Assembly: GCA_949316235.1 (NCBI GenBank)
Contig: OX438744.1
Coordinates: forward strand, 35,522,778 to 35,586,777
Length of the DNA stretch: 64,000 bases
Source of the DNA: Oegoconia quadripuncta
Taxonomy: Eukaryota > Arthropoda > Insecta > Lepidoptera > Autostichidae
Direction of reading: 5' to 3'
This document shows positions 51,695-61,655 of this stretch, piece by piece. Below the pieces are notes generated by a model. It did not search any database. It was not told the origin of the DNA and worked only from the letters and a program-made list of their open reading frames with translations. The translations under genes and the position numbers were made by a program. How positions within the stretch are numbered: the first letter of the stretch is position 1; the number at the start of each line of letters is the position of its first letter.

Positions 51695-51830
51695 ATAGTT
51701 ATGAAAGGTAGAAAAGGTGATCGAGGTCCGACCCTGCGGAAAGGGGCTATGGTCACATACCAAGGTTTTGCCATGCACCTAACCTACTAGAGATATATAA
51801 TATATTTTTGGTAATCTTCGAATGGATATG

Positions 51831-52255
51831 GTAAATGGGTAGTAGTAGAATTAAAACAGTGTCAATGAGATCAATCAATCACAGGAATAGTGTAATTAGG
51901 GAGTTAAGCAGTGGAAAAGAAGACGTAGTGATAAAGATTGAAAAAGACATGCTGAGATGGTTTGGACATGTGGAAAGGAAGAATGACAGAAGACTAACGA
52001 AAGAGATATACGAAGCGAATGTGGATGGTAGTGTTGGTAGCTCAAGACCATGGTGAACATACCATGATCAAATCGGGGACGTCTTAAAGAAAGGCGATGT
52101 CAAGAGTACTCTAAACAGACGAGCATGTATGAATAACCTTATAATAGTGAATGAAATAAATGATATGTGTCAGGATCGTAGCAAGTGGAAGTCTGTGGTC
52201 TCTGCCTATCTACGGGAAACAGGGGTAACTTTGTGTATGTGTCGTAGATAGCGAT
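51831..52255 (+). mobile_element. RTE-like LINE fragment, C-terminal
   Basis: A plus frame from 51835 reads EKDMLRWFGHVERKNDRRLT, KEIYEANVDG then a stop, and further CQDRSKWKSVVSAYLRETG. RWFGHVE is the family's GHV block. The minus-strand copy at 27060-27525 aligns throughout. Confidence 0.75.
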
Positions 52256-52309
52256 AAATTAGCGATAGAATTCATTATTCGAGCGGTCAACTGACTATCA
52301 TAGTAGGCG

Positions 52310-52650
52310 GGTAATGTGAAGTAAACTTGGTGGCGCTGGTATCGCCGGAAATGGCGCGGTGACGACGTTAACAGTTATATTAGGTCTCCACATCGAAAAT
52401 GGGACTCACTTTGCTACGAGCCTTCAAAGGAGTCCGAGCTCCACTGAACACATCCACGACTGTGAGTGATTTGATTATTATCACCGACGCTTGGAAGAAT
52501 CCGGTGAGTTGTTAGCTAATAAGAAATTGATCATGGGATTTGAGCAAGGAGGAACTATAGACAAGGTACGGGTGAGTTCCACAGAGTGCACGCGGGGGCC
52601 AAGTTGTATGGCACGAGGGGCGTGCACATGTTTTCTCTTCAACAGAAAGG
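52310..52650 (+). other. GC-rich coding-like stretch of unknown nature
   Basis: G+C-richer than its surroundings. One plus frame gives LGGAGIAGNGAVTTLTVILG, LHIENGTHFATS and IHDCE then a stop; the neighbouring frame gives WWRWYRRKWRGDDVNSYIRS and PHRKWDSLCYEPSKESELH. GAATCCGGTGAGTTG at about 52498 contains a consensus-like splice donor. No match to other parts of the window. It could be a decayed transposon coding region or an exon-bearing host region. Confidence 0.3.
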
Positions 52651-52796
52651 TTCCATGATTATAATATAATCGAATGTGAATACGTTGTCGATTCGCCTAT
52701 AGTAGCTTGCAATAGTATCGCCATTGCCCGAGCCACCCTTTGTCACGCGACTGGCACCGTCCCGGTCGCTAGCAACGCCCACATCCACACCCATCT

Positions 52797-52905
52797 CCAA
52801 CATATGTATGTACTCGTATGTATGTTTTTCCGTCATTTGGTTTTGCCGAGTTTGCGTTTAAATTGGTGTAACTGTCGGAAATATTTATTGTTATAGCTTA
52901 TATTC
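52797..52905 (+). repeat. SINE-C 3' scrap, diverged
   Basis: GTATGTTTTTCCGTCATTTG, then TTGGTGTAACTGTCGGAAAT and ATTTATTG, follows the SINE-C 3' end. Confidence 0.5.
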
Positions 52906-53128
52906 TAAACAAATGCAATGGTGTATCTACCATCTACAAAGGACAACGGAATGCGGCGATCGACCTCGGCCCTTCAAGTGAAAGTCACTCACGTGTGAAC
53001 GGACGGACGTAGTACATCTGTATCTTAATATATAATGTATGGTTATTAGTATAGCGCCTCTGCCATTACTTTGAGATTACGAATATTATTGATTTCAAGT
53101 AATACTACCAATATTTTCGTGTAACAAA

Positions 53129-53238
53129 TCAAACCAACTAAATTATAAATTCGTAAGTCTGTCTGCCTTTCACGCCAAAATTGCTGGACTGACCATATTG
53201 ACATTTGGCAGAGAGCGAAGCAGCGGGCTGTAAGCTAG
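53129..53238 (+). mobile_element. Helitron-like, third subfamily
   Basis: TCAAACCAACTAAATTATAA, AAGTCTGTCTGCCTTTCACG, ACATTTGGCAGAGAGCG and GCGGGCTGTAAGCTAG followed by T. The end matches Helitron rules; the body resembles 54803-54945. Confidence 0.5.
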
Positions 53239-54069
53239 TTATATTTTATTTTGTAGAACATTATACGCACAATTGCCGCCGCCAATTTCTTTTGTTTTGA
53301 GCTAAGTTATCTAAACTAAGCTTAGTTCCCGTTACAGGTTCGGTCTGTCTGTCCGTCTGTTCGGGACTTATCTCAGAGGCTCCTAGTACTAGAAAGTTGT
53401 AATTTGGCATAGATATACATAACAATCACGCCGACAAAGTCGTAAACAAAATATTGAAAAATATATTTTTAGCGTACTTCCTCTCCACGGAAAATAGGGA
53501 TGAATTTCTTAGACCGTCGTGTGGGTGTCGTTAGATAGGTCATTCAAAATATTAGAAGATATCTTAAGCAGAGTTTCGATTTAGGGATCCGTTTAAGAAA
53601 TAAATATTAAGGTTTTGGATACTTGAAAGGCAGTAGTATACACATAATGAAGTTAAAAGGAAAGCTATTACAGGTAAGTAGGTTTTACATGTTAATGAGT
53701 AATATTGGAAAAACTTACAAAATGTACTCTCGGTTTAAAAATGTTTAGTCAAACAACAAAAAGCCCCGTCGAAATCCGCATATTGTGATGGAAAGTACTG
53801 AACCCTACACTGCGCGTGGCCCGACACGCACTTGGCCCTTTTTGTTCAGACAACATCAGATGTGATTGAGCTAGCTATATATTTAAACTTCATTGGACTT
53901 CTTCCATAATTAATATATTTTTTTTATTAAAAAGTGAATGATAGTAACAATAGTTTACACGCTTGACGGTGCACGAGAGCGATGCCGATGGCCGATCTAC
54001 GCATGCGCGATAGCACATTATCATTATGGTTAGATGTTTAGTGGTTGGTGTAGGTATAGGAAAATTTAT
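53239..54069. other. Unassigned stretch
   Basis: GTCTGTCTGTCCGTCTGTTCG at about 53343 is a simple-sequence-like tract; the rest is unrecognised. Confidence 0.4.
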
Positions 54070-54300
54070 TCCAAATGGGGTGGTCAGAGATATCCCAAAC
54101 ATTAGTGTTTGGGTGTTTCAAACATTAGAATTTAATGATTGAAGCAACTTCCACGATTCAGCTTACGAAATATACTGGAATGCACACGTGACAGGGGGTG
54201 AGCCCATCACCATTAAAATGTGCAAATCTATAGATGTTTTTTTTGGTGGAGAGGTTTACGACAACCATGGGAAGAGACGGGTTGGTTCTATTCTTTTACG
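54070..54300 (+). repeat. Tail-T, uninterrupted copy
   Basis: GGGGTGGTCAGAGATATCCC, GAATGCACACGTGACAGGGG, GTGCAAATCTATAGATG and CCATGGGAAGAGACGGGTTG. It aligns with both halves of the SINE-split copy at 37765-38150. Confidence 0.65.
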
Positions 54301-54362
54301 TGACGAAACCACATATGCTAGAAATCCATACCAATGCATTCATAGTCCAATATATACTGTAA

Positions 54363-54801
54363 TCTAACTAATATTATAAACTAGCTTCCCGCCCGCGGCT
54401 TCGCCTGCGTGGAATAACGTTATTGCGGAAATTTGTTTATCCCGCGGGAACTACTCATTTTATCGGGATAAAATATATCCTATGTTTTAGTCCAGGGTAT
54501 GTTCTACCTATATACCGAAATTCATCCAAATCCGTTCATCCCTTTCGCTGTGATTGAGCAAGAAACATCCAAACTTTCACATTTATAATATTAGTTAGAT
54601 GCGAAAGTTTGGATGTTTGTTTGTTTGTTGCGCAATCACGGCTTTGACTGAAATTTGGTATATAGGTAGAATATACCCTGGATTAAGACATAGGATATTT
54701 TTATCCCGATAAAGTGGGTAGTTTCCGCTAGATTAACAAATTAAACATATCCCCCCGATAAAGTTATTCTAGCGCAGGCGAAGCCGCGGGTAGAAAGCTA
54801 G
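54363..54801 (+). mobile_element. Helitron-like element hosting a second Helitron
   Basis: The host begins TCTAACTAATATTATAAA (54363-54380), is cut by the insert, and continues TGCGAAAGTTTGGATGTTTG to GTAGAAAGCTAG (54801). A lies at 54362 and T at 54802, the expected A|T flanks. The two host parts join to a standard copy. Confidence 0.85.
54381..54599 (-). mobile_element. Inserted Helitron-like element, 219 bp
   Basis: Minus strand: TCTAACTAATATTATAAATG to CGGGCGGGAAGCTAG. It sits exactly between host A (54380) and T (54600) with no target duplication, as Helitrons insert. All family body blocks are present. Confidence 0.85.
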
Positions 54802-54802
54802 T

Positions 54803-54945
54803 AATTATATATGTGAAAGTCTGTCTTCATGCCTAAACATCTGAATCGACCATATTAAAATTTGGCAGACAGGTACCCATAGAAGGGCATAGGTTACTTT
54901 CATCCAGGAAAATTCCACGGGCCCACGGACAGAAAGCCAGTTAGT
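54803..54945 (+). mobile_element. Helitron-like, third subfamily, eroded end
   Basis: TATATATGTGAAAGTCTGTC, TTAAAATTTGGCAGACAGG, GAAAATTCCACGGGCCCACG and AAGCCAGTTAG. It follows the previous Helitron directly. Confidence 0.5.
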
Positions 54946-54949
54946 AACA

Positions 54950-55338
54950 AATATGTCCGCCTGGCTAGCTACCATCATCTTATCTAAGTCTCCCGCCAAA
55001 CAGTAATGTTAATAGCCTTGTTGTGTTCCGGTAGTCACAGATAAAATAGCCAGATCCCACTACCGCTCTCCTCCCACTGTAACTCCTGTAAGCCAGGATC
55101 AACAGAGGTACTCTGCACGGCGCTTACTGAAGATAGACGGTGCCCTACTTGACTCTATTGCTACCTTGGACCCCAGAGTAATTAAAGAAAGAATTTAAGG
55201 GTGAAAAGTAGGAAAATTAAGATAGCCAGTCAAATAAGATGGGTTTTCCGAGTCAGAACGCTTCCACCTTCGGCCTCATCTCCACTTAATATCAGGTGTG
55301 ATTGAGGTCAAGTGCTAACCTGTTATGCATATATATAT
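54950..55338 (+). mobile_element. SINE-A, head missing, split by repeat-U
   Basis: GTCCGCCTGGCTAGCTACCA, CAGTAATGTTAATAGCCTTG and GATAAAATAGCCAG, then after the insert TCAAATAAGATGGGTTTTCC, TTCGGCCTCATCTCCACTT and CTAACCTGTTATGCATAT. Confidence 0.85.
55054..55221 (+). mobile_element. Repeat-U insertion with 8-bp target duplication
   Basis: ATAGCCAG lies at 55046-55053 and 55222-55229. The insert ATCCCACTACCGCTCTCCTC to AGGGTGAAAAGTAGGAAAAT matches 35615-35770. A 5'-truncated A-rich-tailed retroelement is the simplest reading. Confidence 0.75.
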
Positions 55339-55644
55339 TACGGAACGGAGCCCTAGGTGCTCCAGTACGACTCGCACTTGACCAGTTTCTTTACTATCTG
55401 ACGTTGTTCTTAATGCTATTGTCCAAACGCCACCCCTCTTCAATTAAACCAACACACACGTTTCTAAAAGATGCGCACGCGATTGCGTTTTGTGATATAT
55501 TGTGTGAACATTATGTTGTAACACGACCATGTTCGCTGACATTGAACACTACCCGGAGTAATAACATCTAATAAACAAACAACTGATTTTAGTATGATAG
55601 TAATCATACTTATGTACCCTGGTGCAAGGTAAGATCATCTACTT
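55339..55644. other. Unassigned stretch
   Basis: Nothing recognised. Confidence 0.4.
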
Positions 55645-55716
55645 ATCTTTAGTCATTGATAAAAAATTAGCATTTTATCAACACTGACGCCAGAATCACA
55701 CCCAAATATTGAATAA
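55645..55716 (+). repeat. 72-bp direct repeat, left copy
   Basis: ATCTTTAGTCATTGATAAAA to CCCAAATATTGAATAA; the right copy at 56110-56181 differs at about five positions. The pair brackets the SINE-B foldback. Confidence 0.85.
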
Positions 55717-55736
55717 ATAAACAATAAATAAATTAA

Positions 55737-56105
55737 AAAAATATCCTTGGACATACACACAATACCATCTAGTTCCACTTTAAGCAACTATATGCTTGTG
55801 TTGTGGATACCAGATGGTTGATATACTACATAAATAATTTTTTTTTTGTTAATATTTTTTTTGTTAATATTTATTAACAAAAAAATGTATAATATACCAA
55901 AAGGTTGCGGGTTCGAATCCCGCTAGGGGCATATGTTTGTGTGATGAGTATTTATAATAAGTAAATACTTATTATAAATGAAAACATCCATAACTCGGGT
56001 ACACATGTCCGTATAAACATATGCCCCTAGCGGGATTCGAACCCGCAACCTTTTGGTATAGTGGTCAGAGTTGCTAACCACTACACCAAACACGTCGTCA
56101 AAGTA
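55737..56105 (-). mobile_element. SINE-B with internal foldback
   Basis: The minus-strand copy has its tail half at 55737-55835 (CCTTGGACATACACAC, CCAGATGGTTGATATACTAC) and head half at 55967-56105 (GGGATTCGAACCCGCAACCT, AACCACTACACCAAAC). Between them a plus-orientation piece of the same head (55893-55966, GGTTGCGGGTTCGAATCCCG) forms a palindrome with 55967-56064 around ATAATAAGTAAATACTTATT. Confidence 0.8.
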
Positions 56106-56109
56106 TCGT

Positions 56110-56181
56110 ATCTTTAGTCATTGATAAAAAATGAGCATTTTAGCAACACTGACGCCAGAATGACATCCAAATGTTGAATAA
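56110..56181 (+). repeat. 72-bp direct repeat, right copy
   Basis: ATCTTTAGTCATTGATAAAA to TCCAAATGTTGAATAA; starts a few bases after the SINE-B head. Confidence 0.85.
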
Positions 56182-56498
56182 CTCTTAAAAACTATATTTT
56201 GTTCCTTTGGGCACTATTTGGAACTAGTCACCCACAATTCTTAGAAAATCTGACATTTTCTTCCCATCTATTAGAAAAACGATAATTGGTTCTTCAAGTT
56301 ATTGTACCAAAATTACGTATTTTTTCCTAGAGACTATCATAGAGAATGTAGACAGTAATGTGATTTGAATGAGGAACATGAATATCCACAGTGTTCCGGT
56401 ACGCCTACAGATCCAACGATTGTTTTAAAATATGAACGAATTCCGTAATTTTAGCATGGCATGAATAGATTTCCTGGTCTAAGAAGCTAAGATATTTG
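56182..56498. other. Unassigned stretch
   Basis: Nothing recognised. Confidence 0.4.
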
Positions 56499-56775
56499 TT
56501 TGATTGTATGCGACTAGAAACTAAGCTAAATTGGTAATCTGATCTTACATGCGACTACAATTTAAGCTAAATGGATGATCTGATTCTGCATGCGAGTATA
56601 AATTATTTAAGGTAAATGGGTGATTTGATCTTGCATGTCACTGTAAACTGAGCTGAACATCTTGCATGCAACACATGCGACTACACGGCTTAAACTACTT
56701 AAGCTAAATAGTGATCCTTCATGGGCCTACATATTAAGCTAAATGGGTTATTTGATCTTACATGCGACTACATAA
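56499..56775 (+). repeat. Degenerate 41-bp minisatellite, about 7 units
   Basis: The core ATGCGACTA, then TTAAGCTAAATGG and TGATCTTAC, recurs. The ATGCGACT-like anchor lies at 56508, 56549, 56590, 56635, 56675, 56721 and 56762, i.e. steps of 41, 41, 45, 40, 46 and 41. The units are diverged, so the array is old. Not seen elsewhere in the window. Confidence 0.75.
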
Positions 56776-57621
56776 GACACCGACGTGACACGTTCATAAA
56801 TATGACATGTAGTGCCACTTTCTTCGACCCAGAAGGACTCTCTTGGGTATTCAAAGCAATTCGTATTCAGGACACGATGTATCCTACATTCATTGCGGTC
56901 ACTGTACCACGGAAGTACATAGGAAGGGACATGCATTCGTCAATATTAATCAAACCATTATTGCTATAAATCTTAATGTTTTATCTTTTGTCAATTGTGT
57001 TTCTATAACAGTGATGTTTTGTTAATGTATTGTTCTATATTTTAAGTATCGCTCTTTGTCTGCAATAAAAAACTTTAAATTCGTTAGTTCAATGTATGTT
57101 TGTATACCTACTTATATATGCAATAAAGCGTTAAAATGAAAAAATGAAAAGATGGTGATGATATAATGAGCAAAGTATGACGTTTTATTACAGGATGTTT
57201 TTAACCCCTCACGAAAAATGATTTTAACGGCTTTGTGTGTGTGTTTCATCTCAGTAATGTGTAGTTTAATTTGAGTGCGGTCTCTGTTATATGATAGTCT
57301 AAACGAGGGAACAGGCTCCACGAGCTGTAACCACTAACTTTCAGAAGCGTACATTTTTGAGAAACTGCGACATTCAAAACCAATTTTGAATAGGTACAAT
57401 GTATAACAATTGAGCCAAATAATATTTTTACGGTTCGGGCGCTATTTTGAATACAGAGCGGCACGAAGGAATCTACAGAATCCCGAGCGTTCAATGTACA
57501 TCACAACAATACAATGATAAAAAATATTTTGCGCTCGAGTGATACACTCTACTTTTCATTTCCCTCTATGAGAAAAAAAAAGCAAGAAGAGCTTATTATG
57601 TAAATGCGCTTATATTAATTA
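56776..57621. other. Unassigned stretch
   Basis: Frames of 60-82 codons on both strands without motifs. GGCTTTGTGTGTGTGTTTC at about 57230 recalls repeat-Q borders. Confidence 0.4.
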
Positions 57622-57839
57622 CTAGCTTTCCGCCCGCGACTTCGTCAGCGTAGAAGATTTCATCAAAATCGGTTCAGCAAAACAATTAGCCTATATGTTA
57701 ATCGAGGTCCTAATCTGTCTACCAATCAAATTTCATCTAAATCCGTCCAGCGGTATAGGCGTGAAGAGGTAACAAACATACATACAAACATACACAAACA
57801 GAAACTTTCGCATTTAAAATATTAGTTAGGATTATTTTT
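57622..57839 (-). mobile_element. Helitron-like, second subfamily
   Basis: CTAGCTTTCCGCCCGCGACT (A before it), GTTAATCGAGGTCCTAATCT, TAGGCGTGAAGAGGTAAC and GCATTTAAAATATTAGTTAG. Confidence 0.75.
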
Positions 57840-57922
57840 ACAAACTATGAATTGTCGAAATTGTGTACATTTAGTACTTTTTTCAATAAAAGCCGGGGGC
57901 CGGCAACCTTTACTTTTTTAAT

Positions 57923-58052
57923 ACAATATTTTAGTCCGATCTCTTTGGTCGATACAATGGAGTATTTAAGTCTGTGCTTTGTTCATACAATATTTTACTC
58001 GATCTCTTTGGTAGAATCGTGGCCAGAAACTACGAAGTATATAAGTCTATGT
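57923..58052 (+). repeat. Diverged tandem duplication, about 63-bp unit
   Basis: ACAATATTTTAGTCCGATCT, CTTTGGTCGATAC and TATTTAAGTCTGTG recur as ACAATATTTTACTCGATCTC, TTTGGTAGAATC and TATATAAGTCTATG. Confidence 0.55.
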
Positions 58053-58746
58053 AAGAAACATTAATCATGTTCCATGTTCAAAATTCTAAACTCTTTTATT
58101 CTCAGTTCTAAAGTCTGTTGTAGAAAAGAGCTACTTTGGGCGCACTTATTGAAAAACCAATCATCATTTTTCGAATAAATGAGATGAAAAATTTATTAAT
58201 CAAAAGGTATTGCAAATATCCCTACGAATAGTCAATGTAAGCAAAAGTCTTGTTTAGCCGTCTATGATGAAAAATGCTGACATGTTTTACCCCGTTGAAT
58301 GGCAAGGCCAGCCCTTCTGTCACGCGACGTCTCATACAAACAGAACGGTCTTAATTACCCCATAGCCCGAAAAGGGAGGGCAATGTTTTTCGATTGTATG
58401 TATGTATGTAGATTTCTATGTTTTATGGTAAAAAATGTAACTTAAATAATACGCTGTCGGATTTTTGGTTTTTAAATAATATATATTTATAATATATTGC
58501 CTTCTCTTGTTACAGGTAATACTCAACAATCCGCAGCCGAGTGGTCGGTTGTAAGTTGTCGATATATTTCACGATATACATCACAGATTGGTTTATATTT
58601 TACACTCTAATTTCTGTGTTTAATTAGTCTAGCGGTAAGGTAGCAATAGAGTCTGGTATATAGCATCTTCTACCTTCCGCATTTAAATGCACTCTCGAGT
58701 AGGTTGTTTTAGATCATTCATAAAAATAGGTAATGGTCTAAATTTG
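58053..58746. other. Unassigned stretch with repeat-S
   Basis: Repeat-S at 58398-58500 (TATGTAGATTTCTATGTTTT, GGTAAAAAATGTAACTT, ACGCTGTCGGATTTTTG). The rest is unrecognised. Confidence 0.45.
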
Positions 58747-59177
58747 TATAAAGCTTTCCGCCATGCGTGGTATAACTTTATCGCGGAAATTTGTTTTTCC
58801 CGCGGGAACTACTCGCTTTATCGGGATAAAAAATTCATATGTCTTAATTAAATAATAAATAATAAATAAATATTTCGGACACTTACACCAATCATCTAGT
58901 CCCAAACTAAGCAAAGCTTGTGCTATGGATACTAGATAACGGATAAACATACATAAATATTTATATAAACATCCAAGACTCGGGAATAAATGTTCGTATT
59001 CATCATACAAACATTTACCCCTCGCGGGATTCGAACCCGCAACCGTTGGTTTCGCTGATAGGGTGACTATCCACTACACCAATCGGTCGTCAAAAATTAT
59101 TAAAAATATTAAAATTCGGAGTATGTTCTACCTATATATCAAATTTCATCAAAATCCGTTCATGCGTTATGCGTTAC
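58747..59177 (-). mobile_element. Helitron-like element split by SINE-C and cut by MITE-D
   Basis: AAGCTTTCCGCCATGCGTGG, TTTATCGCGGAAATTTG and ATCGGGATAAAAAATTC (to 58848) continue at 59117 with CGGAGTATGTTCTACCTATA, TCAAATTTCATCAAAATCCG. The 5' end is missing where the MITE-D fragment begins. Confidence 0.7.
58850..59094 (-). mobile_element. SINE-C, full length, nested in Helitron
   Basis: (AATAAAT)n tail side, ATTTCGGACACTTACACCAA, CGGGAATAAATGTTCGTATT, GGGATTCGAACCCGCAACCG and CTACACCAATCGGTCGTC. Nearly identical to the copies at 8313 and 36532. Confidence 0.85.
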
Positions 59178-59441
59178 ATCAAATCACATAATAAAAGAAA
59201 TTTGAACAGAGCTCTTTCCATGTGCTTCCCATAATCATTTCTTAGATTCGCAGACACTTTTATAAAGCGGTTACTTTTAAAAATTAACGCTGCATATACT
59301 TAATGTTATCCGATAATACACACAAAGTTCAGCTATATTTGGATTTGCCGTTCCCAAAAAAAAAACAAAAATGTTTGTGTGGAGAAATCAGTCTTAATGA
59401 TATTCTTCATACAAAACGCCAATTTCATAGGTAAGGTCTAA
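59178..59441 (-). mobile_element. MITE-D, truncated
   Basis: From TCAAATCACATAATAAAAG through CAGAGCTCTTTCCATGTGC and TTATCCGATAATACACACAA to TTTCATAGGTAAGGTCTAA, followed by TA (59442-59443). About 160 bp of the other end are missing. Confidence 0.8.
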
Positions 59442-59443
59442 TA

Positions 59444-59967
59444 TATCGCATGATGTCTATTCAAGTTGTACCTACTGACCACACTTCTCTTAAATGATCC
59501 TCTAATCTAGATTATAATTTTAGAGAACCACGGATGGTATTTTTAAAATGCCCATGTATGATTAATTATGGAGTTGACTGTATAATCAACTAACTTTTAC
59601 GTATATTAACACGACTCTTTGGCATATTCGCAGCCTTGCGGGACGGGTAAGGCTAACAACCTTGATATTTGGATTCGAGAACGTTCCATGCAAGTCGGGG
59701 TATCTGACCGACTGCGATTTATTAGGTTAAAGTAATGATTTACTGGTAAATGTCATGACTGGCAGAACGCAATGGAATTTCCTTCCATTACAAGTGTGAA
59801 CACAAAGAATACCAACGATAATGCATCTCGAATTGAATTTCTGAAGGAAATACTTTTATACAATGCGCCATATGTCGGGTACATCGAATACAGTTGACGC
59901 TTCCCATCATCACACCGTGTCGTAACGGTTACGAGTTGCGATTTGCAGTTTTCTTTGGTAAGTAATT
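59444..59967. other. Unassigned stretch
   Basis: Nothing recognised. Confidence 0.4.
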
Positions 59968-60347
59968 GGTGAGTTTTTTATCGTCAGGAAAAAAATAGGT
60001 CATATTAGGTAAGTGAAATAGAAGTTATTGGCATAGGTAGTTTAATAATTTTTTTCCAAAAACTAACCCGCCCGCCTGGGATTGATATACCTACGACTGG
60101 CGGGATTCGTAGAGTTCCTATCATGCGAAATTTATTTCGAACTCATATTTTCACCAAGTTTTCTTTATTTATTTAATTTAATGATGTAATTATGTGAAAT
60201 AGGCTACAAACGCGACCGTCTAATGACAAAATTAACGCTATATTCTATGATAGTTTTGACAAAAAAATTTAAACCACGTATGCCAATACCTTCTATTTCT
60301 ACCTAATATGCCCTATTTTTTCCTTGCGATAAAAAAAACTCATCCGG
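59968..60347 (+). mobile_element. MITE-I, third copy, 380 bp
   Basis: GGTGAGTTTTTTATCGTCAG, GAAATAGAAGTTATTGGCAT on the left and ATGCCAATACCTTCTATTTC, GATAAAAAAAACTCATCCGG on the right. TATA follows the right end, as it precedes the 9390 copy. Confidence 0.8.
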
Positions 60348-61279
60348 TATAGTTTCTGTATACACCGTCGGGGTAGGAAAAACGATGGGTGTTATACGTT
60401 TGACGGCGTTGTGTGTGTGTACAGTTTTTGTCCGGCCATATCTCAAATAATGCATGGTCCGATTTGAGTGAGATTTCTTTTATATTAAAGTCTAAATGAG
60501 GAGACTGGAACTTAGCCATATTTAATGAAAATCGGTTACGCCGTTTCGAAGATATTTATAGTTTTTAAAACAGTTGATGTGGGTTATCTGAATGATGTTT
60601 GCGTTTGTTTTCTCGGGGTTTTTAATTGTCAATTTATAGTTATTATATGGATTCTTGGGTCCTAATTCATTAGAAATAGTGACTTTACTGATATATAACA
60701 TGTGGAAATATAATGAAAACGGCTTGAACCCAATGAAAACTCAAGGTGTATATGATAGTGGACAAACTTTTGCAGTAGTTTATCTTTAATAACAGCCCCT
60801 CATGCCAATAAGACTACTGATCTCTCCATATTTGATCTTATCAACCACACCAATAACGGGTTAAAACACAACAAAATGTTTTCAACTACGAACTAGATTA
60901 GATACGTTATGTGACGGTGTGACAGGTGACCGATAATGGACATCTCGATCACCGGGCGGTTTGCGCACGCGCTTCCAACGGGACAAAATGATCTATCATC
61001 ATTATGTACTATTAGTAGGGGTGCCTTCTACAAGAGTACATCTAAGTCTTACACTTTATATAATATTATGGACATAGTACGCAGATAATTTAGTTCTGTG
61101 TTTCTATAAATCGCAAATTTAGAAAACGGCCTAGAGACAATGATTTTTTTATCATGGCGATAAACAAATAGAAGTTAAATATCTTCGAAACGGATGAACC
61201 AAAAACCACCAAACTTGGCTAAGAACCACCCCACAAACACCTGCTTTTGAAAACAAGAAACCTTGCTGTTGTTTTGTAA
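60348..61279. other. Unassigned stretch with repeat-Q-like start
   Basis: CGTCGGGGTAGGAAAAACG, GGGTGTTATACGTTTGACGG and CATATCTCAAATAATGCATGG (60368-60460) resemble repeat-Q. The remainder is unrecognised. Confidence 0.4.
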
Positions 61280-61490
61280 TCTGACTAAAATTATAAATGC
61301 GAAAGTTTGGATGTTTATTTGTTTGTTCCTCAATCACGGCGAAACGAATGAACGGATTTGGATGAAATTTGGAATATACCTAGAAAATACCCTGGATTAA
61401 AAGCCGATAAAAATTCCCGCGGGATAAACAAATTGAACATATCCGCGATAAAGTTATCCCACGCAGGTGAAGCCGCGGACGGTAAGCTAG
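61280..61490 (+). mobile_element. Helitron-like element with A|T flanks, 211 bp
   Basis: TCTGACTAAAATTATAAATG start (A before it), GATGAAATTTGGAATATACC, CGCGGGATAAACAAATTG and GACGGTAAGCTAG followed by T. Confidence 0.8.
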
Positions 61491-61541
61491 TATGTAATAT
61501 AATAAAGGTGTAAAGATGGAAACCTAAATAGGAAATCTAAA

Positions 61542-61655
61542 GATGTATTGTTACGGAATTTCTTGTCGCTTCTTCTCCATAACCTTCGCCTTCTAAAGCG
61601 ATGTTGTTTAAAAAAACATGTTGGCTTTCAATAAGTGATATTTTTGTATTCAAAT
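61542..61655 (+). repeat. LINE-K 3' UTR end
   Basis: GTATTGTTACGGAATTTCTT, GTCGCTTCTTCTCCATAACC and GGCTTTCAATAAGTGATATT match the 7700-8300 copy. Its 3' end meets the antisense LINE-K that follows. Confidence 0.7.
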
